Shown: positions 1 through 5,719, counted from the first letter of the stretch. The stretch: DNA of 6,850 nt from Acidobacteriota bacterium (GCA_013140875.1 JABFSB010000121.1:1-6850); one strand, 5' to 3'. The notes: generated by a model not told the origin, from the sequence alone. Program-made: numbers and translations.

Positions 1-16
1 TGAGGCAGCGTTTTAC

Positions 17-45
17 TGCATTGCCCGTGGAATGCACGTTTTTTT
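17..45 (+). terminator. Possible rho-independent terminator reading rightward from a gene left of the window
   Basis: TGCATT (17-22) and AATGCA (31-36) form a perfect 6-bp inverted repeat. Two further C-G pairs can form inside it if one G is bulged. The right arm is followed by CG and then seven T (39-45). The U-tract lies on the plus strand only, so the element would stop rightward transcription coming from outside the window, converging on the zinc-ribbon gene that ends at 117. The minus strand has no T-run after this stem. The stem is short and A/T-rich, so this is tentative. Confidence 0.35.
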
Positions 46-78
46 GGGATGGAAACTAAGTTTGCATTCGTGATGTCA

Positions 79-95
79 TGCAAACCTTCTTTGCA
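79..95. repeat. 17-bp palindrome copy A, TGCAAA-N5-TTTGCA
   Basis: Perfect 6-bp inverted repeat with spacer CCTTC, 22 bases beyond the stop codon of the zinc-ribbon gene. It matches the palindrome upstream of the regulator gene (1857-1873) at 16 of 17 positions and in the same orientation. It could be an operator for a DNA-binding dimer or an RNA hairpin in the 3' untranslated region. No T-run follows on the minus strand, so it does not look like a terminator. Confidence 0.55.
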
Positions 96-116
96 GAAGA
101 TTGGAAGGGAATTCCG

Positions 117-356
117 TCAGCCGCGGCGATTGCCGCAGACAGGACACTGAGTTTCGAGTGTGTAACCGAACCAGATGCCCCGGCAGCGGCTGCACCAGTG
201 TCCATTAGTTTGCTCGGGCGAGAGGCCAAGCTGCTTAGCCAGCGGAGTAGTTCCGAGATCGACAAAATCTTCGCCTTTTACATCTGTATGTGGAATTAGA
301 GGTGGAAATCGAACGTCACGTTCATCCTTACCGCCATTGTCCTTTTCAGTCGACAT
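117..356 (-). CDS. Small C-terminal zinc-ribbon protein, function unknown
   Basis: This encodes 79 residues. Cysteines 55, 58, 71 and 74 form a CxxC-x12-CxxC pattern (CSRC and CPVC), the classic four-cysteine zinc ribbon, preceded by a polar, probably flexible N-terminal half. There is no signal peptide or membrane segment, so a cytoplasmic location is expected. The start is well supported: GGAGGA lies at the right distance before ATG at 354-356. The ATG lies inside the 3' end of the sigma-54 regulator gene, giving an 11-base overlap in another frame, so the two are almost certainly co-transcribed and may be translationally coupled. A role as partner or co-regulator of that protein is inference from context. 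I do not recognise a named family. Ribbons of this size occur in nucleic-acid-binding and protein-binding proteins alike. Confidence 0.8.
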   Translation of the reverse strand: MSTEKDNGGKDERDVRFPPLIPHTDVKGEDFVDLGTTPLAKQLGLSPEQTNGHWCSRCRGIWFGYTLETQCPVCGNRRG

Positions 357-1836
357 TTTCTCCTCCGGCCGAATGGGCCCGAGTCAAAACCTGTTCGAGA
401 CCATAGCGTTTTATCTTATTGGTCAAACCGACGCGGGACAAACCCAACTCACGCGCCGATTTGCTGTGGTTCCATTTATTTCGGATGAGTGATTGCGAAA
501 CTAGCTGCCTTTCGATCCGCTCTACGGTTTCCTTCAGAGTTGCGCCGCTATTCATAAGAGACCGCTGCGCGGAACTCAGGTCGGCGGTCGACCTGGGATC
601 TTCGATCACCGCAAGTTCCTCGGAAAGATGCTTTGTGGACAGGAACTCGCCATTTTCAGCCAGGGCAACCATTCGCCGCATTTCGTTTTCAAGCTCACGC
701 ACGTTTCCGGTCCATGTGTGGACCTTGAGACGCCGCATCACGTCGAGCGCAATTCCCGGAATGCGTCGACCGATCGATTCGGCGTAACGATTGGCGAGGT
801 GCTCGGCCAACACCGGAATGTCCTCGACGCGCTCCCGTAAAGCAGGAAGATTGAGCTCGAAACCGCGCAGGCGGTAGTAAAGATCGCGTCGAAACTCTCC
901 CGATTCGACCAGGCCTTTCAACGGCCGGTTAGACGCGGCAATAACTCGCACGTTGCATTTGCGGGTCCGTTCCGTGCCGATCGGTTTTACCTCGCCTTCC
1001 TGAAGAAAGCGCAGCAAGCTTACCTGAAACGCAGGTGACACATCCGATATTTCGTCGAGGAAAACCGTGCCGCCGTCTGCCGCCGGAAACAGGCCGAGCC
1101 GGTCGCTGATCGCACCGGTGAATGCGCCGCGCTTATGACCGAAGAGTTCGGACTGCAAAAGCTCGTCGGGAAGAGCTCCGCAATTCTGGACGAGAAAAAG
1201 ATTATCCCGGCGTTTGCTGAATGCATGGACGGCCCTTGCCAGAAGCTCCTTGCCCGTGCCGGTTTCACCTTGTATCAGGATCGGAAGATCGGTGACCGCG
1301 CCCCGCTGTGCCAAACTGCAGACGCGCATCATCGGTTCGCTGACGAACACCAATTTGTCGAATTCAAGGCTTTGCCGCGGCGAAGGCTGGTTAGTATCGA
1401 TCTCTTTGTCCCAAATAGCATCTGAGAACTTCAACGCGCGGTTTAGGTATCGGTGACGGCGTGACAGCTCGCGGCTTTCGAGAGCGCGTCTGACCATTAG
1501 ACGCAGGGCAGTCGGGTGCCAGGGTTTACGGATCACCTGATAGATCGCGGCGTCATTGATATCTCGATTTATATTTTCAAGGTCTTTGTGCTCGGCAACC
1601 AGGATACGTACAGCCTCGGGTTGAGTGACTCGAGATTGAGCAAAAAGATCCAGGCCCGACATGTCCTTGAACCTCAGATTACTGAGAATTACGTCTACCT
1701 CGCTCGTTTCCAGAAAGTCCGAAGCCTCTTTTCCCGTCCTGGCTCCGACAACCTGGTAATCGCCCGCAAAACACTGAGTCAGTTCCGCAAGGGCACCACG
1801 TTCGGGTTCGACGATCAATATCAGCGACTCTTTCAT
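346..1836 (-). CDS. Sigma-54-dependent NtrC-type response regulator with degenerate receiver
   Basis: A 496-residue bacterial enhancer-binding protein with three parts. The receiver-like domain spans about 1-120. The AAA+ sigma-54 interaction domain spans about 160-410, with Walker A GETGTGKE at 190-197, the sigma-54-contacting GAFTGA loop at 237-242, Walker B GGTVFLDE at 255-262 and a sensor II GNVRELEN at 377-384. A Fis-type helix-turn-helix lies at about 455-480. The AAA+ motifs are intact, so it should drive open-complex formation by sigma-54 polymerase through ATP hydrolysis. The receiver is unusual: the phosphoacceptor position is Asn53, the N-terminal acidic pair is Glu10-Pro11, and the conserved Thr/Ser is replaced (LVAEH, 79-83), while Lys104 in RKPW is kept. 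This predicts phosphorylation-independent control. The KPW receiver type resembles the HupR/HoxA group, but I would not assign a name. An in-frame TAA just upstream fixes ATG 1834-1836 as the first ATG; no clear Shine-Dalgarno is seen. No sensor kinase is adjacent. Confidence 0.93.
   Translation of the reverse strand: MKESLILIVEPERGALAELTQCFAGDYQVVGARTGKEASDFLETSEVDVILSNLRFKDMSGLDLFAQSRVTQPEAVRILVAEHKDLENINRDINDAAIYQVIRKPWHPTALRLMVRRALESRELSRRHRYLNRALKFSDAIWDKEIDTNQPSPRQSLEFDKLVFVSEPMMRVCSLAQRGAVTDLPILIQGETGTGKELLARAVHAFSKRRDNLFLVQNCGALPDELLQSELFGHKRGAFTGAISDRLGLFPAADGGTVFLDEISDVSPAFQVSLLRFLQEGEVKPIGTERTRKCNVRVIAASNRPLKGLVESGEFRRDLYYRLRGFELNLPALRERVEDIPVLAEHLANRYAESIGRRIPGIALDVMRRLKVHTWTGNVRELENEMRRMVALAENGEFLSTKHLSEELAVIEDPRSTADLSSAQRSLMNSGATLKETVERIERQLVSQSLIRNKWNHSKSARELGLSRVGLTNKIKRYGLEQVLTRAHSAGGENVD
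357..366 (-). promoter_or_regulatory. Strong ribosome binding site of the zinc-ribbon gene
   Basis: Minus-strand GGAGGAGAAA directly precedes the ATG at 354-356. It is the best Shine-Dalgarno match in the window and lies within the coding sequence of the upstream regulator. The small gene therefore has its own efficient initiation signal, unlike the regulator itself, whose ATG has only an A-rich leader. Confidence 0.75.
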
Positions 1837-1957
1837 TTTTTGATAGCTTTACAAACTGCAAACTTTCTTTGCATCTTAGCATAGAGAGTTTCAGGAATAC
1901 TATCGCGACGAAAAATCGATCTCGATCGGCGTTGTAGATAAGTTTTAGACTAGCCCT
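1837..1957. other. Intergenic leader of the regulator gene
   Basis: This 121-base gap between the unrecognised secreted-protein gene and the regulator carries palindrome B. It also contains a short CGAT-CTCG-ATCG inverted repeat (1917-1928), followed on the minus strand by a run of T, which could be a very weak terminator for the gene ending at 1958. TAAGAT and TATGCT are seen as -10-like hexamers on the minus strand, but neither has a convincing -35. Confidence 0.35.
1857..1873. promoter_or_regulatory. 17-bp palindrome copy B upstream of the regulator gene
   Basis: TGCAAA-CTTTC-TTTGCA, a perfect 6-bp inverted repeat with a 5-base spacer, ends 20 bases upstream of the regulator's ATG. Its position suits an operator, possibly autoregulatory, or a 5' leader hairpin. 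It matches copy A at 79-95 with one spacer difference. The TTTGCA on the minus strand resembles a sigma-54 -12 element, but there is no GG about ten bases upstream, so a sigma-54 promoter is not supported. Confidence 0.5.
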
Positions 1958-2659
1958 TCAACGGCGTATTTCTTGAAAAATGATCAGGTTCGGTTCGCTT
2001 GGATTCACCAGACCATAACCGGCCCGATACTGGACCGAGAAGCTAAATGCGCCGATCACAACGGTGTATAGACGGCTTTCCGGGTCGAAAGACTTCCATG
2101 TTCCTCGGGTTCCGTCCGAAGCGATGATCGTTCCATCCGCCAGGAATTTGGTCGCTCCATAGCTGTTCATCTTGGAATCGTAGGTGCGGACGACGGGGTC
2201 TGCTTCGCTCGCCGTACCGTTGAACATAACGCTGCCTGTGACCTCGATCTCATAGTCGCCGCCCATACGGATGAGGTTCTGATTCGGCGGCGTCACAGCG
2301 ATGATTATCGTCTGCTGTTTCATAACCTTGTCGGCCGCGAATGTTATCTCCGAGCCTTTGGGGCTCGCGGTCAACACTTTGGTCGATCGCCAGGTCTTTT
2401 TTGCATCGGTTAACGTGACCGTCAACGCGGTCTTCATCTGTGCTCCGTAGAGCGTCGTCGGCTGCTTTAGCCGGACCGTGACCAGACTGTTTCCCGGTGC
2501 CGCATAAAAATACCAATAATGCGTGCCGACAAGACTATCGGAGGTCGCAGAATTTATGCCTTCTTTCAAAGGAAATGGACTATCGGGTTTGAGCGACTGC
2601 GCCGAAACGCATATTGCCGTCAAAAATATCGCCGCCAAAACTGCATAGTATTTCTTCAT
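1958..2659 (-). CDS. Secreted beta-rich protein of unknown function
   Basis: This encodes 233 residues. A good Sec signal peptide occupies 1-20 (MKKYY, then a hydrophobic core, then VSA before QS), so the product is periplasmic or secreted. I chose ATG 2657-2659 because it begins the signal peptide and has AGGTGA (2667-2672) seven bases upstream. The frame stays open further upstream, but that start would add 58 residues ahead of the signal peptide and run through a terminator. The mature protein has two apparent parts. Residues 21-142 have alternating hydrophobic strands (THYWYFYAAPGNSLVTVRL, YEIEVTG), reminiscent of pre-peptidase C-terminal or other beta-sandwich domains. Residues 153-233 are rich in Gly, Tyr and Trp (GTRGTWKSFDPESRLYTVVI, YRAGYGLVNP). 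There are no catalytic motifs, and no cysteines in the mature part. It stands apart from the LVIVD gene by a terminator. I do not recognise the family. Confidence 0.82.
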   Translation of the reverse strand: MKKYYAVLAAIFLTAICVSAQSLKPDSPFPLKEGINSATSDSLVGTHYWYFYAAPGNSLVTVRLKQPTTLYGAQMKTALTVTLTDAKKTWRSTKVLTASPKGSEITFAADKVMKQQTIIIAVTPPNQNLIRMGGDYEIEVTGSVMFNGTASEADPVVRTYDSKMNSYGATKFLADGTIIASDGTRGTWKSFDPESRLYTVVIGAFSFSVQYRAGYGLVNPSEPNLIIFQEIRR

Positions 2660-2666
2660 AGAGGAA

Positions 2667-2672
2667 TCACCT
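2667..2672 (-). promoter_or_regulatory. Ribosome binding site deciding the start at 2659
   Basis: Minus-strand AGGTGA with a 7-base spacer to ATG 2657-2659. It supports the shorter, signal-peptide-bearing start over the in-frame ATG at 2833, which lies inside the 3' end of the LVIVD gene. Confidence 0.65.
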
Positions 2673-2710
2673 ACCTTTACGCCAAGACGATCAAAGTTCG
2701 AAGTATTTGC

Positions 2711-2744
2711 AGACAAAATAAAGAGCGGCCAAATCAGGCCGCTC
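2711..2744 (-). terminator. Rho-independent terminator after the LVIVD gene
   Basis: A perfect 8-bp G+C-rich stem, GAGCGGCC (2723-2730) and GGCCGCTC (2737-2744), encloses a 6-base loop. On the minus strand the stem runs directly into TTTATTTTG. It lies 27 bases beyond the LVIVD stop codon and closes the DUF305-LVIVD transcript. The next gene at 2659 therefore probably has its own promoter. Confidence 0.88.
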
Positions 2745-2771
2745 CCAGATGTTAAGTTCGTATCGACCAGC

Positions 2772-4691
2772 TTAAACAGCCGGACGCTTGAGTATCTCAA
2801 CCAGACCTTGCAAACGCACCGTATCGGCCGCACTTTTCATAGATCCGGAGCTCTTTTCCAAAGACTTGGCCATTTTTTTCAGCTTTCCTCGTTCTTTTCC
2901 ATTTTCTGCGTTTTGTATGGCCGATCGCACATCGGCGATCTGGTTGGACTGCAACGCCTGCGAACGCTCCAGTTGATCGACATAGGCCTTCGCCACAACC
3001 AACTGTCGCGGCCAATCGATCTTCTGCTGATTCTGTACATTTAGCTCCGCCACGCGAACCGTTTTCGCTGCGTCGATTTCGTTTTGCGTAAGATTCTCGG
3101 TTGGCGTCAGCTCAAAGATGTCCAGGCCACGTGCGATCTCCGACGAATAGATGTGGCCGTTGTACCAATAAGCCGACCACGAGCCGCCGAGTACGAGCAT
3201 TTTAGGATCGATAGGTCCGCGGTCGAAGTACGCGATCTCCATCGGATGGTCAGCGTCGGTGAAATCCATTAGCGAGATGCCGCCCTGATACCAGGCTTGT
3301 ATCTTAAGGTCACGACCGGGAACCGGAACGAGCGATCCGTTGTGCGCAACGCAATTTTCGCTGTCGCCCTGTGCGGCGGGCAACTTGTAATAGTTTGCGA
3401 AGCTCAGCTTGTTGTCCTTCAAATTAAAGATCGCGTCGGCTCCCCATTTGTTAGGGTCATTCGCTCGGCAGCGAGCACCTAGACCGCCGCCCCACTCATC
3501 GGTAAACACGACCTTTTTCCCATCATTCGAAAATGAGGCCGAATGCCAATACGCGTAATTAGGATCGTTTACGGCATCTATTCGCTTTGGATTGGCGGGG
3601 TCTTTGATGTCCAGGATAATTCCATTTCCCGAACACGCGCCGGCGGCCAGTCCGATCGCAGAGTAGACGGTAATGTCGTGGCATTGGTCGGTGTCGGACG
3701 GTTTTGAAACACCGGTCATGGTATGCGAGCCGCCGTTATTCAGACCGTTCACTACACCGGTCCGCGAATCCATAAAAACCCGGGGACTGGATACGACTTT
3801 GGCATTTTTCGGGGCCGCGACGGGTACCTTGATCACATCGATCCGGAAAAGGGATGTATTCGGATCCTTATCAGGCGTCCCGCCCGAGCAGCCGGCGAGT
3901 TCTTCATCCGAACGGACAAACGACGTTCCTGAAACATAGATATAGACGTTCTCCTTGTCGTTTGGATCTGTTACCAGCGTGTGCGTGTGTGAGCCGCGAC
4001 AAGTTTGCACGGCCCCTACCTGCTGAGGCTTGCTGATATCCGATATGTCGAAGATTCTCACTCCGCGAAAACGGTCCTTACTCGCCGCCATTTGCTGCCC
4101 CGAAGCCGGAGGCGGAAAAGCCTGGGTGCCGCAGTCGAGCCTTCCATTGGGCATCTCGACCGACATAAACATAAGGTTCTTGTAAACAGAAACATCGCCC
4201 TGGCCGCCCGGACAGACAATCGAGGTTAACAACTTGGCCTTAGCGGGATCGGCAATGTCATAGACGTTGACGCCGTAAAAATTGCCCTGGAACAGATGAT
4301 TGCCCTGAAATGCCATATCCGAGTTGGCGAAAGCGAGCTGTGCTAAAACCAATTGAAAGGGCGGTGGAATCTTGGAAGTATCGCCAAAGCCCATGGCTCC
4401 CAGCGCCGTCCGCACCTTCGGATCGGCGGGATCGTCGGAGCCGAGTTGAAACGCGTCCGGCTTTTTCAAAAGCATTACGTGTTTGATGCCCATCGAGGCT
4501 TCACCCGCATCGTAAACGCCCGGTGAGAGTTTGGAACGCGGGTCGCCCGCATTCGAACCGGTCATGCCGGCCGGCAGCGGCGGGGCCGATTCAAGCGCGG
4601 CCTGGGCCCGCCCTGAGACGGCGAAACACGAACACAAAAAAAGGAAAGTTGTAATAAAACGGAAGGCAGCGGCGTATACTCGATTTTTCAT
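2772..4691 (-). CDS. Secreted LVIVD-repeat beta-propeller protein
   Basis: This encodes 639 residues. The Sec signal peptide is about 1-31 (basic start, hydrophobic core, cleavage after AQA). Residues 115-530 carry repeated propeller-like blades of the LVIVD type, each with an xVxVYDIxDP or VRIFDISDxxKP turn: VNVYDIADP at 141-149, VRIFDISDIS at 211-220, GIILDIKDPANP at 357-368, ISLMDFTDADHP at 472-483 and LDIFELTP at 523-530. Loops are rich in His (SHTH 234-237, H323, H338, H383, H450), and the mature chain has eight cysteines (160, 187, 231, 268, 337, 353, 408, 447), enough for four disulfides in an oxidising periplasm. Residues 535-639 are helical and charged, possibly a coiled coil. It starts 8 bases after the DUF305 stop, so the two form an operon; the Shine-Dalgarno is weak (AAGAAAAA), suggesting coupling. 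No enzymatic activity can be assigned. The His-rich face could bind metal, by loose analogy with copper-dependent selenium-binding-protein propellers; that is inference. Confidence 0.9.
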   Translation of the reverse strand: MKNRVYAAAFRFITTFLFLCSCFAVSGRAQAALESAPPLPAGMTGSNAGDPRSKLSPGVYDAGEASMGIKHVMLLKKPDAFQLGSDDPADPKVRTALGAMGFGDTSKIPPPFQLVLAQLAFANSDMAFQGNHLFQGNFYGVNVYDIADPAKAKLLTSIVCPGGQGDVSVYKNLMFMSVEMPNGRLDCGTQAFPPPASGQQMAASKDRFRGVRIFDISDISKPQQVGAVQTCRGSHTHTLVTDPNDKENVYIYVSGTSFVRSDEELAGCSGGTPDKDPNTSLFRIDVIKVPVAAPKNAKVVSSPRVFMDSRTGVVNGLNNGGSHTMTGVSKPSDTDQCHDITVYSAIGLAAGACSGNGIILDIKDPANPKRIDAVNDPNYAYWHSASFSNDGKKVVFTDEWGGGLGARCRANDPNKWGADAIFNLKDNKLSFANYYKLPAAQGDSENCVAHNGSLVPVPGRDLKIQAWYQGGISLMDFTDADHPMEIAYFDRGPIDPKMLVLGGSWSAYWYNGHIYSSEIARGLDIFELTPTENLTQNEIDAAKTVRVAELNVQNQQKIDWPRQLVVAKAYVDQLERSQALQSNQIADVRSAIQNAENGKERGKLKKMAKSLEKSSGSMKSAADTVRLQGLVEILKRPAV

Positions 4692-4699
4692 TTTTTCTT

Positions 4700-5386
4700 T
4701 TACGGTTTTTCAGCAAGCTTGGTTTCCATTATCCTGATCTCGGCACGCTGGCCGCTGTCCACATCCGTTGCGAAGTTGAACAACTGGGCATCCTGTCCCG
4801 CACCGGCCGTGTCGAACAAGTCCTTGACCATGATGAGTGCCCCTTTGTGATGCTGGATCATTCCGATTAAAAATTGCCGGTCGAACTCGGCTCCATCGGC
4901 TTTTCTCAGCGCGTCCATCTGCTTTGCGGTGAGCATCCCCGGCATCAGCATGTGATGGCTGGACATATCCATGTCCGCCATATCCATATCCATCTCCGGC
5001 ATTTTCATGGACGTGGACTCGCCTCTGGCGTTCAACCAGCGCCTCATAAAGTTCATTTCGTCCGACTGAGATTGGCTGATACGCGCTCCCAGAAGCCGCA
5101 GTTCCTTGTTTTCCGTGCGCGCCTCGATCAACGCGGTCATCTCGACCGCTTGGGCATGATGCATGATCATGCCCTGCATGAACTCTACGTCTTTTTGCGA
5201 ACGCGGCGGCAGAACAGCCCGCGTCGAAGGCGGCAGCATTCGTGACGGCTGGCCCGGAGCCCCCGGCTGCACTATTACAGGCAAGTTGGGATTAGATTGT
5301 TGTGCTCCGACAGGCAAGTAAAAAAAACAAGCGAGAACAATTGCAATCAACCCGCTTGGCGACACTGGCTTTGAACAATAACGCAT
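4700..5386 (-). CDS. Secreted DUF305 protein with Met/Asp/His-rich linker
   Basis: This encodes 228 residues, with a signal peptide at about 1-28 (VGA before QQ) and a Pro-rich stretch at 34-61. Two DUF305 halves each carry a paired-histidine helix: MQGMIMHHAQA with H76/H77, and GMIQHHKGAL with H179/H180. The fold is ferritin-like, four-helical. Between them lies a linker (127-151) of alternating Met and Asp/Glu plus HH, of the kind seen in periplasmic copper-binding proteins. A DUF305 protein of Synechocystis, CopM, binds copper, so a periplasmic metal-binding role is reasonable, though copper itself is inference here. It is the first gene of a unit with the LVIVD protein, 8 bases apart. ATG 5384-5386 was chosen because it gives the whole signal peptide. 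There is no Shine-Dalgarno before it; instead a TAAGAT and a small palindrome abut the start. Confidence 0.93.
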   Translation of the reverse strand: MRYCSKPVSPSGLIAIVLACFFYLPVGAQQSNPNLPVIVQPGAPGQPSRMLPPSTRAVLPPRSQKDVEFMQGMIMHHAQAVEMTALIEARTENKELRLLGARISQSQSDEMNFMRRWLNARGESTSMKMPEMDMDMADMDMSSHHMLMPGMLTAKQMDALRKADGAEFDRQFLIGMIQHHKGALIMVKDLFDTAGAGQDAQLFNFATDVDSGQRAEIRIMETKLAEKP

Positions 5387-5387
5387 T

Positions 5388-5402
5388 GTAAGACCATCTT
5401 AC
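5388..5402. promoter_or_regulatory. Palindrome and -10-like box abutting the DUF305 start
   Basis: GTAAGA-CCA-TCTTAC is a perfect 6-bp inverted repeat ending one base before the start codon. On the minus strand it contains TAAGAT (5396-5401), nine bases before ATG, where a -10 hexamer would give an almost leaderless transcript. No -35 is apparent. It may instead be an operator or a small hairpin covering the start. Confidence 0.35.
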
Positions 5403-5420
5403 CAAAAAAATAGAGGTTTT

Positions 5421-5450
5421 CCTTTGGTGTCTTTCGTGTAATTTCGTGGT
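5421..5450. repeat. Three degenerate decamers of the TTTCGTG type
   Basis: CCTTTGGTGT, CTTTCGTGTA and ATTTCGTGGT follow one another with a 10-base period (on the other strand, ACACGAAAG-like units). Short arrays of this kind recur in intergenic DNA of many environmental bacteria. It fills most of the 78-base gap between tRNA-Cys and the DUF305 gene and has no coding meaning. Confidence 0.5.
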
Positions 5451-5464
5451 TAACGTTTTTTTGA

Positions 5465-5539
<75 letters not shown>

Positions 5540-5550
5540 TTAAAATGAAA

Positions 5551-5622
5551 GTAGGCAGTTGGCGGAAGGCGGTCGGCAGGTGGATTGATTCTACCGCCTA
5601 CTGCTTTCTGCGAACTGCCTAC
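5551..5622. repeat. Inverted array of degenerate GTAGGCA heptamers
   Basis: The left arm reads GTAGGCA, GTTGGCG, GAAGGCG, GTCGGCA (5551-5578). The right arm, read on the minus strand, gives GTAGGCA, GTTCGCA, GAAAGCA, GTAGGCG (5622-5595). The arms match at 22 of 28 positions and enclose a 16-base centre (5579-5594), so a long imperfect hairpin can form on either strand. The 7-base period with no indels marks it as a tandem heptamer family rather than a simple terminator. It occupies almost the whole spacer between the two tRNA genes. Confidence 0.8.
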
Positions 5623-5631
5623 TCCTAAAAC

Positions 5632-5706
5632 TGGAGCGGGAGACGAGGGTCGAACTCGCGACTTCGACCTTGGCAAGGTCGCGCTCTACCACTGAGCTAC
5701 TCCCGC
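5632..5706 (-). tRNA. tRNA-Gly (anticodon GCC)
   Basis: A full cloverleaf: acceptor GCGGGAG/CTCCCGC, D arm GCTC-AGTGGTA-GAGC, anticodon stem CGACC/GGTCG with loop TTGCCAA (GCC at 34-36), and T arm GCGAG-TTCGACC-CTCGT with one mismatched or wobble closing pair. Discriminator U is followed by an encoded CCA (5632-5634). A strong promoter lies just upstream. Confidence 0.96.
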
Positions 5707-5719
5707 GTGGCAAACTTTG

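Larger units (their letters stand above)
1..116. other. Intergenic tail with palindrome, no gene seen
   Basis: No supportable coding region is visible downstream of the zinc-ribbon stop codon. The stretch holds the possible rightward terminator at 17-45, a single TTTGCA half-site at 61-66 and the 17-bp palindrome at 79-95. Confidence 0.5.

Noticed and set aside
1857..1873. Sigma-54 (-24/-12) promoter before the regulator gene
   Set aside because: The minus strand has TTTGCA as a possible -12 element, but no GG ten bases upstream of the GC. The perfect dyad symmetry suits an operator or hairpin better.
1516..1884. Plus-strand open frame of 122 codons opposite the receiver domain
   Set aside because: Antisense to a gene with clear family motifs; no start signal or domain. 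The same holds for the plus-strand frames at 419-787 and 4874-5245.
1917..1928. CGAT-CTCG-ATCG hairpin as terminator of the gene ending at 1958
   Set aside because: The stem is only four base pairs and A/T-containing; the ATTTTT that follows on the minus strand is suggestive but not sufficient.
2660..2833. Extended N-terminus of the unrecognised secreted protein starting at 2833
   Set aside because: It would pass through the terminator at 2711-2744 and overlap the LVIVD gene, and it would bury the signal peptide 58 residues inside. The ATG at 2659 has a good ribosome binding site.
5551..5622. CRISPR-like repeat array between the tRNA genes
   Set aside because: Units are 7 bases long without spacers and arranged as an inverted repeat, unlike CRISPR repeats of about 23-40 bases separated by unique spacers.
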